Below, one piece after another: positions 1 through 14,600 of a stretch of DNA of 64,000 nucleotides. A model generated the notes under the pieces. That model saw only the letters and a list, made by a program, of their open reading frames with translations. It was not told the DNA's origin and ran no database searches. Source of the DNA: Sycon ciliatum (taxonomy: Eukaryota > Porifera > Calcarea > Leucosolenida > Sycettidae); the NCBI RefSeq assembly GCF_964019385.1, contig NC_088643.1:76837747-76901746 (forward strand). The letters run 5' to 3'. The position numbers and the translations under genes are program-made. Every line of letters starts with the position of its first letter. Positions within the stretch are counted from its first letter, which is position 1.

Positions 1-2359
1 TTGCAGGGAATCGTGATGAAGGTGGCAACAGATTTCGGGTATGTGAACACATTGGCAATGACGGTTGATGACAATGATGGTGTTCCATGATCGCGTGCCC
101 GCACACTGAATGCAAGATGCACATATGTCTCAAGGACATCGTCTGTGGTGATCTTTCCGGACTCAGGAGCGACCTGAAATATCCCTGCATCGCCCACGTT
201 GTACGTGACCAGCGCGTTGGATCCAGCATCAGCATCAATGGCGGTGACAGTCAGGATGACACCTGGTACGTGCTGTGTTTCTGGCTGTACCAATGCAGCC
301 GCATAGTATGCTTCTTCGGTGAACACTGGTCGGTTGTCATTCTCATCGATCACGGTCACGTTGATGGTGAAGAGTGTCGAGATATTATTGAGTTGAGGAT
401 TTGTCATTCGAAGCGTCACGAGCAGGTAAGGGTTTTCTTCTCGGTCTATCACGTCGGGAGTTGTTACCATGAGTTCGTTGGTCAAACCGGACAGTGCAAA
501 GTGATTTCCACTGCTCTGGCCGACGATTGTGAAGTTGGCCATGACGTGAGATGGCAAGCCGCCAGGCTCCTGTACGTCCGTTGTGTTCAGCACGTTAAAA
601 CCTGGCGCAGTGTTCTCATCAACGTCGGCTGATATCCTGACTGGTACGGGACCTAAGTCATCGGGATCATCGGGACCGAGGAATGTCACAATAACACGTT
701 GGAAGCTGTACAGTCGAACAGTGCCATTGTCAGCAGCTTCAATGAACAGATAGTAAGACACGGGTCTTGCTTCTGTCGTCTCTTGCTCCAAGACAAGCTC
801 CCCGGTCGGCGACACAGAGAACAAGCTGTATGCATCAACAAACAGGTCATAGCTGACGTCAGCAGCATGATTCAGATCTGGATCGGTGGCGTTGGTCTGG
901 TAGATAACGTCTCCAGGTTGAGGTGTTCGGAGAGTCAGATGAACGTTGGATGTGTGGAACGTAGGATGGTTGTCATTGACATCCTTCAAGATGATTGTAA
1001 TGACGCACACAGCCGTGCGCCGCGGTGCCGGTGCAGGAGCCTGATCAGTGGCAATCACCCTGATCACCATTCCCAGAGGATGTGTTTCTCTGTCCAGAGT
1101 CTTCGCCACGATCACCTCACCACTCAACGGGTCCACTGTGAAGTACTTGGAGTAGGTGCCATTCTCAATCGTGTAGCGGACTTCTCCAGATGGACCAGAA
1201 TCTCCATCATAGGCCTGCGTCTGAGCGATAGTTTCATCAATCTTGATATCTTCCTTCACAGTAACAGTGTGAGATTTCGGATGGAAGAAAGGTGAATAAT
1301 CGTTGGACGCCAGAATTGTCAAAACAAACGTAGATGAGTTTCCAAGGAGCTGAGGAGATCCCCGGTCGTAAACCTGAAGCTCATACATGATCTGTGAAGT
1401 CTTGTTCCAGACCAGTTGGTCCATCAGAGTTAACACACCGCTGTTGGGATCCAGTGATACAATTCTCTCCAGCCACATCGAGTCGTAGTCGGACAGATTG
1501 TTGACAGTCTCGTACTCGACCGCTAAGATGGTGTCGTTGTCGATTCCCCAGACTGGGAAAGCAAACCCGGTCATGGTCATGTTATACCACACCGAGCCAT
1601 TGCTTCCAAGATCAGCATCCGTCGCGCTGACCAGTCCCAGCGTTGTACCGAATGCCGCATCCTCGCTGACTGCTATTGACCAGTTAAAGGTGGTGAACAC
1701 AGGCTTATTATCATTGGCGTCTTCAATCAGTATGCTTACATTCGTTTCTGTTGAGAGAGATACTCTTGGCGGAGCTTCATTGATCCTCGCAATAGACAGG
1801 GTGAAGGAATACTCATCCAACGTCTCTCTATCAAGGTGTCTGTCCAGCCATAGATCTCCTGAAGCAGAGTCGAGATGGAATGGAAGGCTGTCTGCGTTTC
1901 CAGATGTGATGCTGTAAACGTACGAGTTGATTTCAAAGTTTTCACGCTTCTCAGGAAGAATTTTGGCGATTGAGCCACCCACAGGAACTGCTTCTGATAC
2001 CTGGCGTATGGTGGGGTTTGTTTGATTGCACTGGAATCCCCAGGCATAACTGTCATCGCAAACGCACTCGTACATGGCAAGTCGATCAACACATGTGCTA
2101 CCAAGCGCACATGGATTCGACTCACACTCGTCAATCTCCACTTCACAATGAGTACCAGTGTAACCAATGCTACACAGGCATGAATAGTCGCGGTCACCAC
2201 TCAGACAGAAGCCATCGTTCGCGCACAGTCTGGCCGCAAATTCACCGTCACAGTCACACAGATCGCCAATACCATCTCCATCGCTGTCCACTTGTAAAGT
2301 GTTCTTGTAGTGTATGCAATTGTCAATCACATCCGGTATTCCATCTCCATCTTGGTCAG
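1..2359 (-). CDS. Gene A exon 6 (3' partial): TSP type-3, two EGF, cadherin repeats
   Basis: Entered in phase 1 at TCTGCAG|CTGACC and open to the window edge. The join gives [18 protein letters not shown], an intact thrombospondin type-3 calcium motif, followed by [12 protein letters not shown]. An EGF unit (CANDGFC...[12 protein letters not shown]) and a calcium-binding EGF ([10 protein letters not shown]) come next. Then at least six cadherin repeats follow, with [24 protein letters not shown] and DADAGSNA calcium motifs and a final [11 protein letters not shown]. Cadherin ectodomains need calcium for rigidity and adhesion. No transmembrane segment is reached. Plus-strand frames here are shadows. 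Confidence 0.9.
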
Positions 2360-2578
2360 CTGCAGATTGAACAAGAACAATGACAAGCCCGAGTGGCCAG
2401 GAGTCAACAATAATGTAGAGGACTAGAATCGAATTTTTCCAGAAAGGAATGGATATACTCATTACATTTGCTTGTACTCTCAGTACCATGACTTTCATGC
2501 CCAGTGAGGGATTTGGACTATGGAGCATGAAAACATGTCCTGCTCTACAGCAAAAGAAAAAGAGAATGTGTGTGCAGG

Positions 2579-2618
<40 letters not shown>

Positions 2619-5600
2619 CACGTGAACATGCTTGCATGCATTCTCATGTAGTGTATCGAAAGAAAGATTAGGTTAATTCGCGAAATGAGACATATGGTCC
2701 GGGAATTTGCAATAATTTTATCCCAGATATGCACATAAGCAGATGCACAGCCTCAGTCTACAATGTGAAACCCACCTCCAATCAGGAATAGCATGCACAT
2801 ACACCAGCATATCTGTGTTGTATGCATGTCAACTGCTGTAATCCTGATCATAGAATAAGTTATAAAGACAGGTTTGGGTGATGCCGGCAGGTTTGAATTT
2901 GCTCATACGTCCGTATTTGGAGACCAGCTCCAAGCATTTTTTGAGCCTGGTATCCAAGAAAAATACACTTACCTAAGCAATCTGTAGGTAATTTGCTTCC
3001 TCTGCCAATGGTTGCAGTTCCGGAAGGACACCAGGTACAGTTGCTTTGTCTTGCTTGAGACTGGTAGGTTCCTCTTGGGCACAGCTGGCATGGATCAAGT
3101 CCAGTGTCGTCTTGTGACATTGTTCCTCGCTGACACACAGCTGGAAGAACGTGCCAAGAAAACCGTCCATGCACTAGTCACATTCTCAGATATGAGGTGC
3201 TCTGACCAACTGGGCTGTATAGTGGACACTAGATACACCCCAATATACCCTTCGTTTAAATAGATCACCTGTCAGCAAGGAGCCATTGAAAAGTAAGTGA
3301 CTCCCATGCTAGTACCGGCACCCCATCGGTCCCCAGAGCTGATTCAGTGTTGGCATTTTAAAATATGCAGTTTGATATCCCAAGTATCATTCTGTTTTAT
3401 TTCACAATTACTGTCATGTATCTACTGCAGAACTCGGAAGACTTTGAAGTTAAGTTGAAATAATAATCCCCTCCCAAATACATCCCCATGTCTGATGATT
3501 CGCTCGGCAACATACATCGTGACGCTGAAGTAATACTCGCTCCGGGCTCGATGTGTAATGGTATCACATGAAGCCAATAGCCATTTATTTTATATTTATC
3601 TTCACAAGTTTCTGTTTTCATTAGAAAGGCAACACAAACAAGCCACCAAATACGGTCTATCACGCAACATTCCCTGAAAACGACATTGGTGAGCCGGGGA
3701 GGAGGAAAACCATCCTTGCATGTAGGTGTGCAATGGATGCCACGGTGAACTTACCACGGCATTTGGACAGCTTATCGGCTGCGGTGTTGATGGTCACTTC
3801 CTTGTTAGGACACAATGTGCAGTTGGATTCACCGAATCTTTCCTGGTAGGTGGCTAGAGGGCATGCTGTGCAGGGTAGGAAACCAGATGTACTGGCAGTG
3901 CCCGGTCGACAGCGTGATGTGAAGTTGATGGCAACAGAGAGTGAGAAGATGGAAGACAGCGACGGGACACCATGATCCCGGACGGCAAGCTGTGTGATGC
4001 ACAAGTCAGACGTGTTCCAAGGCATGAGGGGCACTTTGTTTGTCGCCACACCGGCTACTGGATCAATAGACAGCCAGCTGCAGTTGCTGGACGTGTCCGA
4101 ACGGTAAAATGAATATTCACCATTGCTGCCCAGGTCAGGGTCTGTTGCATTGAGTGAGACTATCACTGCACCAGCAAGTCTCACGTAGTCCTCTTGCAGA
4201 AAGACGGAAGCTGATGTTGGGTGGAATGCTGGTGTGTGGTCATTCTTTGGCATAATTGTGACGTCAGAAGTGTTTGGCATTCCAATTCTTGCACCACCAG
4301 TTACATTGGCAAGGATAACACTGAATGTTTCATTCCACTCCGGTATATCGTCATTGACAATGTAGACCTTCAGATCCACACTGGCTTGTCCCTCGGCCAA
4401 TACTACACTAGATGATGTTGGGATAAAGTCCAGTTCTTGTGCCAGTGTTCCTTGCTTACTCCGCTGTATTATAGCTGAGAGGTTTGCAGACGATAGGTGA
4501 CTGGAATCGTCAAGACCCAATGCTGTAGCACCGATTGCGTCCCACTGCACTTGCACTGATCCAAACTTGCCTCGGTCACGAAGTAGTGTCAGGGACAGGT
4601 ATTGATTTGCAGATTCCTTGACAGCAGCTTCATCTGATGCCAGCCGTAGTACACCATGGGCATCGTCGTTTTCCAAAATGACAATTTGCAGTTGAGATTC
4701 TGGACCAAGGGTAGAATTACCTGTTGCTATTATGTCAATGGTCAATGTTTCATTCAGTTCTGGGGTATTGTCATTGAGGATATCAATGACAAGGTAGTTA
4801 GTCTCTTCATTGGCAGCAAAAATAACTGTTGGCGTAGCAACGATGTAGTCACTGGTGTTGTACGCCGAGGCACTTGACGATGTGGCTGGGTATGCCTGGT
4901 AGCGCACATTGAAGTGCACGGTGACACTTTCGGAGTCACTGCATCTCCGAGACACAGGGATGTGAAGTCTCCCAATGGTCTCGTTCACTGCCACAACTCT
5001 TTGACCAAGACTGAACTCAATCACGCCGCCTGGAAGTGCAGTCTTCAGCACAAATATGGAGGCATAGGGGTTGTCGATCCTTGCATGTTCATGGGTTGTT
5101 GTAAAGCTGACTTTGATATGTCCCACGGTAGCATTAGGCAGTTGAAGTGGCACCTCAATAGCTGGAAGCCAGTTTGCCTCCTGAACAACATGGCTTGATT
5201 GTGCATAGTTACCCAGCTGTTCATAGCCCAGTGTCTTTGTCGCCAGCCATGAGATGTTTACAACTCCATATGCACCCTTTTCACGCAGCACTTCAATCAG
5301 CGTGGTGTTTGATTGTGCCACACTGACACACTCATAGGGTTCCTTCACACCGAACACTCCGTACTGGTCCGAGTAGTTGAAGAAGGTGCCCAGCTGCAGC
5401 GGACTGCGGTAACGATCAAGGTACGACGTGGCCATGGTCTCTGTACGATTCATGAACGTCCCGGTGGAGCTGGCATCACAGTCTTCACAGGTCGGTGTCC
5501 ATTCATCGGACGTCGTGTTGTACATCATGATGTAGACATCAATCTCATCATCGGGGATCGATGGATCAGTCACGTTCCTGTTGGCACCCAACAGTTTGGC

Positions 5601-8600
5601 AGATCGGTAGATGAAGAAGACCTCGGTGAGATTGGCACGGACCTTGACTGGCTCAGTGATAAGGCTGCTATCACTACTGAACAGTTTCAAATCAAAGGTG
5701 TAGTCGGCACTCATCAAACCCTGTACAGAACACAAATATACGCAACGAGTTAGTACATGTACATGCGCTGCTCTCGTCACACAGCCTCATTGGCAAACAA
5801 GAGGAACAATTTAACATCCCAGCATCGGCAAACAAGAGGAACAATTTAGCATCCCTTGTAAAGCAGTGCGCAACGCTTTGCCCTATACCATAATTATCTT
5901 TTTCTCCTCCAGGTTTGGTAAAATCTGCAACTGCAATTCATCACCATTAGGCATTCGCCTGGATAATTTTTCAGAAACTGCATATTTTTTATCATCAATC
6001 CAGATGTGAAAAAAGGAATTTTGACAACTTCCAACTACAATAAAATTACCAAAGCTCTACTTGAAGTACATGTAGTTCATAGTGACCACAAGAGGTTTTA
6101 CGCAGAACCCAGGAGCTTTTTTAACAGTTCGAGGGCACTGCCCGCGGTCACCCAGCAAGCATACCTCCTAAAACCACCATGGCAAACCAGAAATGACTGC
6201 AATAGCATGAGCAGTGACAGCAAACCTGGTGCAGCTAAAGCCAGAAATGCACGTACATGTACACACATCACCAGCCACAGCAGTCAGAAAAAAAACATTC
6301 CAGTGATTATCAGAAACAATGGTTTTTGACACAAGGCTCCGATGTGGCAAAAAGGATAACATTGATGTTATCACATCAGCATATGGAGGGTTCAGGCAAG
6401 CATAGTAATTACAAGACAACAGACGGCAATGGCGGACATCACATCAGAGACGTGCTTACATTTGGAGCAGTTTTGGCGGGGTCGACGTACGAAGGGCCGG
6501 CACCTCGCTTCCGGCGTGATCCCGTGGCGAAGTCACGATTCTCCAACCGACGTCCGGTGATATTCAGCCCGCCATTGTAGTCAACTGCGCTGAATTTATA
6601 AGCACCTATGGAGTCGGTCTGATTGACAAGCAACTCTCCGCTGCTGTCGTTCAGTCGGTCACCACCGACACTTGAAGACAGATCGGTGGAGTCAAAATAG
6701 ATGAAAGTGCTATCGTCGAAGGACACTTCCACCTCAGTAAGACTTTCACCGACGACAAAGCCATTGGAAGTCATGTTAGATGTCAGACCAGCGTAGTTCT
6801 CAGCCTCGACAGTAACGTAGTATTTTGAGTTGACCAAGAGCTTGACATTAGGAACAATGTATTGAGTAGTGACTCCCACCTCAACGCCAGAAGCCATGTC
6901 ATTTCCACCTGGCGTCGTTCCGACCGAGATCCTGTACAGGCGCACGCCACTGTCTTCGTCCGCTCCGATCCAGTTGGTTGGCACAGCGTCGGTGAACACC
7001 ATGCGTATCTCATCTGGTGGGAAATAGCCGTCGTTCACCACCGTCATGACAGGTGGAGTGAGATCCACGACCAGTCCATTAGATGTTGCGTTAGCTGACA
7101 GGTTGGCCCAGTTGTACGCCACTACGGTTATATAGTATGTTTGCTTGTCAACAATCCTACAGTCTGAACAACCCGACGCAAACGACGTGTTTCCTGTCGG
7201 CGTTAGTGCTATGAAGTCACACTCTCCAGGCGTTGTACCAACGCACCAATAATATTCTCTGATTCCACTCTCTGCGTCATCAAATCCACCGAATGTGCAG
7301 CCCATATCGAATGTGCTCACGTCCAAATACTGTGCGTCGTTTCCATCAGTGCCATCAAGCACATCACCGGGAATTGGAGGTGTTACATCCAGCTCAAACA
7401 CAGCTGATGTTGAAGACAGCTTTCTTCCAGACGGACTAGTTGAGTTCACCTGAAGCACATACCTTTCAGCCTGGGTCAATCCAGGGCCAGTTACAATAGG
7501 CACAACTGTGTTGATACGCTTTTGATTTGGACGAAGACACGACGCAGATTTGTCGCAGAAGCGACAGTCGTCCAAGACACCACCACTGGAAAGGGAGCCA
7601 CCTTCACACGGTTTACACTGCAATGGCAATCTTTGCAGATCTGATGTGCCTTGTCTGCTGTTGTTTCTATTGCAGAATGGTGCCACTTGAATGGTACTGT
7701 TTGCTTGTATGCTCGCTAGTAGCTCGTAACCGAATGAGACCGAGTCTGTTCCAATGTTGCCATCTGTTGAAGCGGTGTTCTCTGTACGTCCAATTCCAGT
7801 ACACACTACACGTTGTTTTTGTTGATCCAGCTGGACATCAACCATGTTGATATAGTCCTTTTGAGTGGTATTTGATGTCACAACCAGTACTCCACCGTCA
7901 CCACTGGCATCAGCCTGCCATTGCAGTGAGTTGCCAAATCGTTCCGTGCTGAGCTTTTTTCCTCTAAGTGTGCACTGTGGTGTAGAGGTCGGTGCTGGAC
8001 AAAGTGTTGCTGACTGGCTGGTGAGTTTGATGACCCTGACCTCGCCGCTAGAGCTGCTGGATGCAGGGCTGCTGCTCTTGCTTCCCAGTCCCACTGCTAG
8101 ATAGTTCTCTGTGCCGATGTTCATCAGCTTCACAGATTGCACTGGACCATTGAATGGCATTGTGCAGTTGTTTACAAAGCGACCACTGCTAGTCCTTACT
8201 AGTAGAGTCACACTATCCAGATGTGATTGTGAAATAGCAAGTAAGTCGTCAGTTCCATCAATGTGCAGATCATTCCTGTCCTGAACAGGTCGAGTGCACT
8301 CCGACAGTGAGAACCCACTAGAGTCAAATGGACACGGTAGATAGCTTCCGCCATTCATCTCCACAACAAAGAAAGTGTACGTGTTGGTGATGACAAGTGG
8401 CGTGTGGAGACGTACAGCATTTGGAATATCAGATACACTCAACTTTTGGCTCACTGCTGGTTTACTTGGTGTTGCTCCACTGAACACTAGGTTCTCAAGT
8501 CGATTTGCCGACATCAAGACTAGTGAGTTGCCATCACTAGCACTGGACCAACTTGTTGTGTTGTCGCTGTCAGCAGCTTCCTCCAGGCGATACAGCAACT

Positions 8601-11600
8601 CCGAAGGAAGATCGGCATGGAACACAAGAGCTTGGCTGGCACTTCCCAGTGAAATATATCCAGACGACGAGATCGCCACAGTGGAAAGAGCTGCATCGAC
8701 ACCCACCACAGACATCTGTGTGCCAAAGGCAAATGTGTCAGCAGCACGGCGTGTAGAAGCACAGCATGGCGAGTCCGAATCCTCGAAAATACCCATGGTG
8801 ATGTTCTGACCTGCATAGTCACCGGTCAGGATGTAGTCTGTTGCCAATGTTGTGTCGTTGTTGGTGGTAGAGTTGCCCAATTCAATGCTTGGAATGGATA
8901 GGTGATACACGGTCCTTGGGTCGAGAGCGTGGCGACCATCAGCAATTGCGTCAGCACCAACTGCCACTGTTCCATTAGCAGTGCTGACATTTCCAGACAA
9001 CACAATGGACGAGGCAATATTCACCGGGTCACTGACGTACGACGACGCATAGATTTCACCACCTGACCAACCTTCAACGCTAAACTGGGTAGCTGGTACC
9101 TCTACTGTGAAGCCATCACTACGGGCCTCCACAAACCTCTGCGCATTGTTGTATCCTCGGATCACAATGATATATCTCCTCTCTGGAAGCAGCAAATTAG
9201 AAGATGCCACAATACTTGTATTCAATCCAGCAGTGCTGTAATTCTGCACTGAAACTGCCTGTAGCCATGAATCGCCGTCTGTAGAACGCTTTTGTTCTAG
9301 AATAGCAAACTCATAACGGTCAATTCCACTCTCGCTGTCGCTGAACGGCAGCCAATTAGCACTGACTGTAGTGGCATCCACTTGATAGTCCAGCTCTTGT
9401 TGAGGATCTTGTGACAAGCCGTCAAAGACTTGGGCCGCACGTGGGGGCGTTCGGTCAACAAGTACACCATCAGACGTGACCGTAGTCATCAATCCTGCCC
9501 TGTTCGTACCGGTCACGGATACAAAGTACATCTGGTTGTGCTGCAGTTGCAATCCCGTCATCACCGCGCTTGTTGCCTTCCCAACAGCTGTCGGTTGCAG
9601 AATGTCGGCCTTCATCGGCTGAGTGCCAATGCTCCATGTGTACTCCAGGGAGTCTGTGTGATTGTGTGCAAAGCCACTCCAACTAGCGGACAACTCTGTC
9701 TTGCTAAATTGATAGTCAATGTCTTCAGTTCCAGTACCATCATATACTTCACCAGCTGGTGGAGCTTGTGTAATAACTTCAACACCATTAGTGAAGACCT
9801 CAGTAGACATTCCTGCAGCATTGGTAGCAGTCACCTTCACAACATAAAGACTCAAATCAGTAAGAGGTAGAGAGAGGGTAGCGGATGTTGCCATCTTATT
9901 TGATATCTTCTTGCAAATGATTGAGATGTTGCGATGATCTTCCTCATGAGCACAAACTTCGAAGGAATCAATCATACTCTCACTGTCCTGGATGTTCCAA
10001 TTCACTGACAACTCAGATACATTGGTCTGGTAGCTTGTATCGGATCCGAGAGTTGAGCCATCATACACAAAGTTGACCTCTGGTGGCGTTGAGTCAACTG
10101 TTACAGATGAAAGAGATGTGACTTCAGTGAACAGGCCTGCTCCGTTGTATGCCCGGATTACAACAACATACGTATCACCATCTAGCAACCGAACTGAACT
10201 CGTGGCATTCATATGCTTGCCAACATTGATGAAGTTCAGTGGACATCTGCTGGAGGAGAGAGAACAGACTTTGAGCATGTAGTGTGTTATTCCACTGTCG
10301 CTATCCATGAATCCGCTCCAACTGGCTGAGATGCCCGTCAAGTCGGATTGGTATCCCACACTGCTATCCAGCCAAACCAGACCGGATCGAGGCGGTGAAG
10401 CATCAATCTTTACACCATCGGTGGACAGCTGCGTTGACCGGTTGGCTTTGTTCCAGGCTCTCACGGTGGGGTATACCGTGTCACCTGTCTTCAGTGTGCA
10501 CGCCAATGTTGTTTCCAGCAAAACACCAACGTTGGTCCAATCGCGAACATCAGTCAATCCTGGTGCTGATCCTACAGCCACATCATAGTGGTCTATATCA
10601 CTGATGTTATCGGAAAACAATGCCCAGGAAACTGCCACCGCTACTGTATTGCTACTGTAATCAGAGTCCACATCACTCAGGCCATCCAGAACTAGACCAG
10701 TACGTGGTGGCGACAAGTCAATCACCACAACACTTGTCAGGATGCTGCGTGTTAAGCCAGCACCATTCGCTGCCCGGACTGTCGTGTAGTATGTCGCTCC
10801 TTCCTTCAGCTTGGCTGAGTTGTAGACTGCAGTTGTCGTCTTAGTGTCCACTGGTGTACAGGGCATGACATCATCGAGAGTAGTCAGTGATGAACCGATG
10901 CACCAAGACTGATTCAAAATACCACTTTGATGGTCTAGGAAACCTTCCCATGCAGTGCTAATTTCCAGCTTGCTGACATACGTTATAGATGTTCGGTCGG
11001 CTTTCTTGCTTGCTATGACAGTCTCTGGCGGCGTCCAGTCAAAAGTAGTGCAAGCTGAGTCAGCAGTGGCGACTGCACCGGCACCATTCGTTACCTTCAC
11101 CTTCGCAAAGTAGCAGACACCGGGTTTGATTTGAGAATTGAAGGAGCTGGCATTGGTGTTCTTCAGGACATTGGTGAAGTTCTGAATGCAATGCTCACCA
11201 GTGGGCGTAAGCGAGCAGATGGACCACTCGCTCTTGCCTATGCCACTTTCTGCATCAGATGTTGTCCAGTGGGCTGCAAATGTGGACTGTATGCTCTCGT
11301 AGGCACCGTACACTGCATTCCTGGGACCGGCACCCACACTGGCAATAGTCGGTGGAGAGGAATCAACGGTGAGACCATTGGACGTTATCACTTTACTTCT
11401 TCCAGCAGGATTGATTGCACGCACGGACACGAATATCTTGCTTCCACTGGTGATAGGCCTCAGCATTACATTAGCATCTGTGTTCAAACCAACACTGGTA
11501 AATGCCAAGACGTCACTGTACCCGGCTTTGGAACCGATGGCCCATTCATAGTCCACGATACCACTTTCTGCGTCGGTGCAGGCATCCCATGAAGCAGAGA

Positions 11601-14600
11601 CGTGATTGACAGAGCTCTGGTAGTCGGAATCAGTTCGTGCACTGCCGTCTCGGATCAAGGTGCATGCTGGTTCCGTCGTGTCGATTGTGATGCCGTCTGA
11701 GTGCGAGATAGTGAACAAACCTGCTCTGTTTGTAGCTCTCACGGCCACAAAGTATGTGCCGGAATGTGCCAATGCCAGGCCTGATACACTTGCCTTCAAG
11801 TCTGCGCCCTGAACTGTGGTCCATGCTAGCACATCACACTTCTCCAGCGCACTACCAACGCACCAGTCATACGTCAGTATACCACTTTCAACATCACTGA
11901 ACTTTGTCCAGCTGGCAGATGCTATAGATGCTGTACTTTGATAATCTGCATCTGCTAGACCACTTCCGTCCATCACTTGTCCAGGCAATGGTGACGTTGA
12001 GTCAAATGTGATTGGTTTAGAAATTACTGTTGTTGTTGATCCTGCATTGTTAGTAGCTCTTACCAGCACAACATAGCATTGGCCGCTGACGAGGGCAAGA
12101 TTGGGATTGGTCGAATTTGTTGCCATGCCAACCGAAGTGAAGTTCTGTAGACACACCGTGTTGTCCTCGCTGTTACACAGAGCCCATTCATACGATCTGA
12201 TACCAGACTGCATGTCATTGAACTGCCATTTCCCTGTGATTTGGCTGCTCCTGGAGTATTCAATGTGGTTTGTTCCGTCTTCGGTTGCAATCAAATAAAC
12301 CTCCTCAGGTGCACTGGAGTCGATAATGATACCATTGGTTGACGCTTGTGTTGACAGTCCAGCACCGTTGGTTACTTTCAGCGTTGTGAAGTATTTGTCT
12401 CCTTCCGTGATGTTGGCATTCTTGAATGTAAACGACGAGACGATTCCGATGTGTTTCATTGGAACGACGTCACACAGGCCTGCCTTCGTTCCGAGACAAA
12501 TCTCAAGCTTTGTGACATCAGTCTCATCATCCTTGAATCCACTCCATGATGCAGCAATGAACTGTCCATCAGATTGGTACTCCATGTCGCCCACCTCAAG
12601 ACCATCCCAAAGCCTTCCCATGGCCGGTGGAGTTTTGTCAACGACAAACAGATCGGAGTATGATTGGGTGCTCAAACCAGCGCCATCGAAAGCTTCGACG
12701 GTGGCCACCAGTAGACTGCCCTGCTTCACGTTGACCTTATCAGTGGAGGCGACTGTCGAAATGGCAGCGTCAGTCCAGTTCCATACATCACCCTGCCCGG
12801 CGCTGCTCCCCAAGCACCAGCGGTAGTTGGTTACACCGCTGTCCAGGTCTGTAAACCCTGTCCACTTCAGATTGAAAATATCGGATTTCAATTCAACTGT
12901 GACCACTCCACCTCGTGGTGGAGTGTTATCAACCGACAGTGACTGCGACGTTGATGTGACTGCAAACAGTCCAGCGTTGTTGAACACTTTGACAGTGGCA
13001 TAGATAGGCTGACCTTGTTTGTCGAGCAAGTTCGGTGGTATTATGAAGTCTGAGTTTTGGCCAAGATTGCTGGAATCCAGCACATTGTGACCGTGGGGAT
13101 ATGTGCCAAGAGATAGTAGCGAGTGAGAGATTGAACTCTGAGCGTCAGACGCCGTCCACTGCACCCGTACTTCTTCTTGAGAGCTAACAAACTTCCTGGC
13201 GGTGCTAAACGACAACATGCTGATGGCAGGAGCAGTTAGATCCACCACCACGCCATCTGATTCGGAACATTTCTTTTGTCCAATCTTGTTCACTGCGCAA
13301 ACACTGGCGTAGTACGTTCGGCCGTCAACTAGCTTCAGGCCGTGAACATAACCCGCAGATGATTTCAATCCTGCGTCTTTGTACGCGATGATGTCAGTAA
13401 GACCAGACGCTGTACCGAGTCCCCACTCATACCGTGCGATTCCGTGTGTTGGATCGCGGAAACCTTGCCAGCTGCACCATGCTGCTGTAGTGACAGTTTG
13501 GTAGTCTGAGTCGGCATCATCCGGCCCGTCATTCACCACACCAGCAACAAATATACCAAACGATGCCGTCACCACGTCAGAGCTTCCGTACGATGAGAGA
13601 CCGGCTCCGTTGGTGGCACGTACAATCACGCGATACTTGGCATTGTTGGTGACGGTGAAACTAGTCACCTGGCCTCTGGTAGCAATACCACCAGCTGCCG
13701 ATCTGCTGACTTTCTGGTAGCTAAGTGTGCTGTACGAACTGGTGGACGTACCGTCCGTTGTCATTGCCAATTCAATGCTGTTGATGTCCGTTTCGGGATC
13801 TGTGATACCGTACCACCTGGCAGATACGTTCACGGAAACAGACGTTGATGATGTTATTGTTGTTGGGTACAAGATGTTGCCCGTGATCTTGCCACCGAAA
13901 ACTGGCGGTGTGGTGTCGGTCGTGACTCTGGCGCTGTGCACATTCTTCAGACCAACCTTATCCTGGACTTCCAAAGTTAGGAAGTATTGCTTGTTGGCTT
14001 GGATGGTAACTGAAGCAAAGTCCAATGTGGAAATTGTCGTGACACTGCCGACAGTTGTAGTGGGGAGGATGTTGTCACCGCCATACTGATCACCGATTTT
14101 CAAGCTGAAGTTGTGGACACCACTGCCAACGTCAGTGGCAACCCAGGTACCAGTAATGGCATTTGTTGACTGACTGTACGCAAACTTGGCAGTGGTTATC
14201 TTGGGCGGTGTTGTGTCTACAATTACGCCATTGGTCTGATACACTGACTTGAGACCAGCTTTGTTGGAGAGGGAGATGTTCACAGTGTACTTTGTCCCCG
14301 AGACCAAAGTGTAGCCACTCACAACAGAGACATTCTCCGACAGCTTCAATGGTAACATGGCTGTTGTTGGAGTAGTTCTCGTGATAGAACTAATTCCTGA
14401 CTCCGGATCTGAACACTGCCAGTTTGCTGCGAGAGTAGCAGTGGTTACTTGGTACAGCAAGTCGGTAGCATACACGGACCCGTCGTAGACATGAGTACAC
14501 ACTGGTGGTGTCAGGTCCAACAGTACACCATCCGATGACAGTGTTGCCTGCAGCCTGGCCTTGTTGGTGACTCTCACCGTTGTATAGTACATTGTGTTCT

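Noticed and set aside
87-1295. Plus-strand ORFs of 181 and 198 codons
   Set aside because: Shadows of the minus-strand cadherin frame.
3397-3663. 88-codon ORF with hydrophobic N-terminus in gene A intron 4
   Set aside because: No homology-like motif; lies wholly inside an intron defined by phase-consistent exons.
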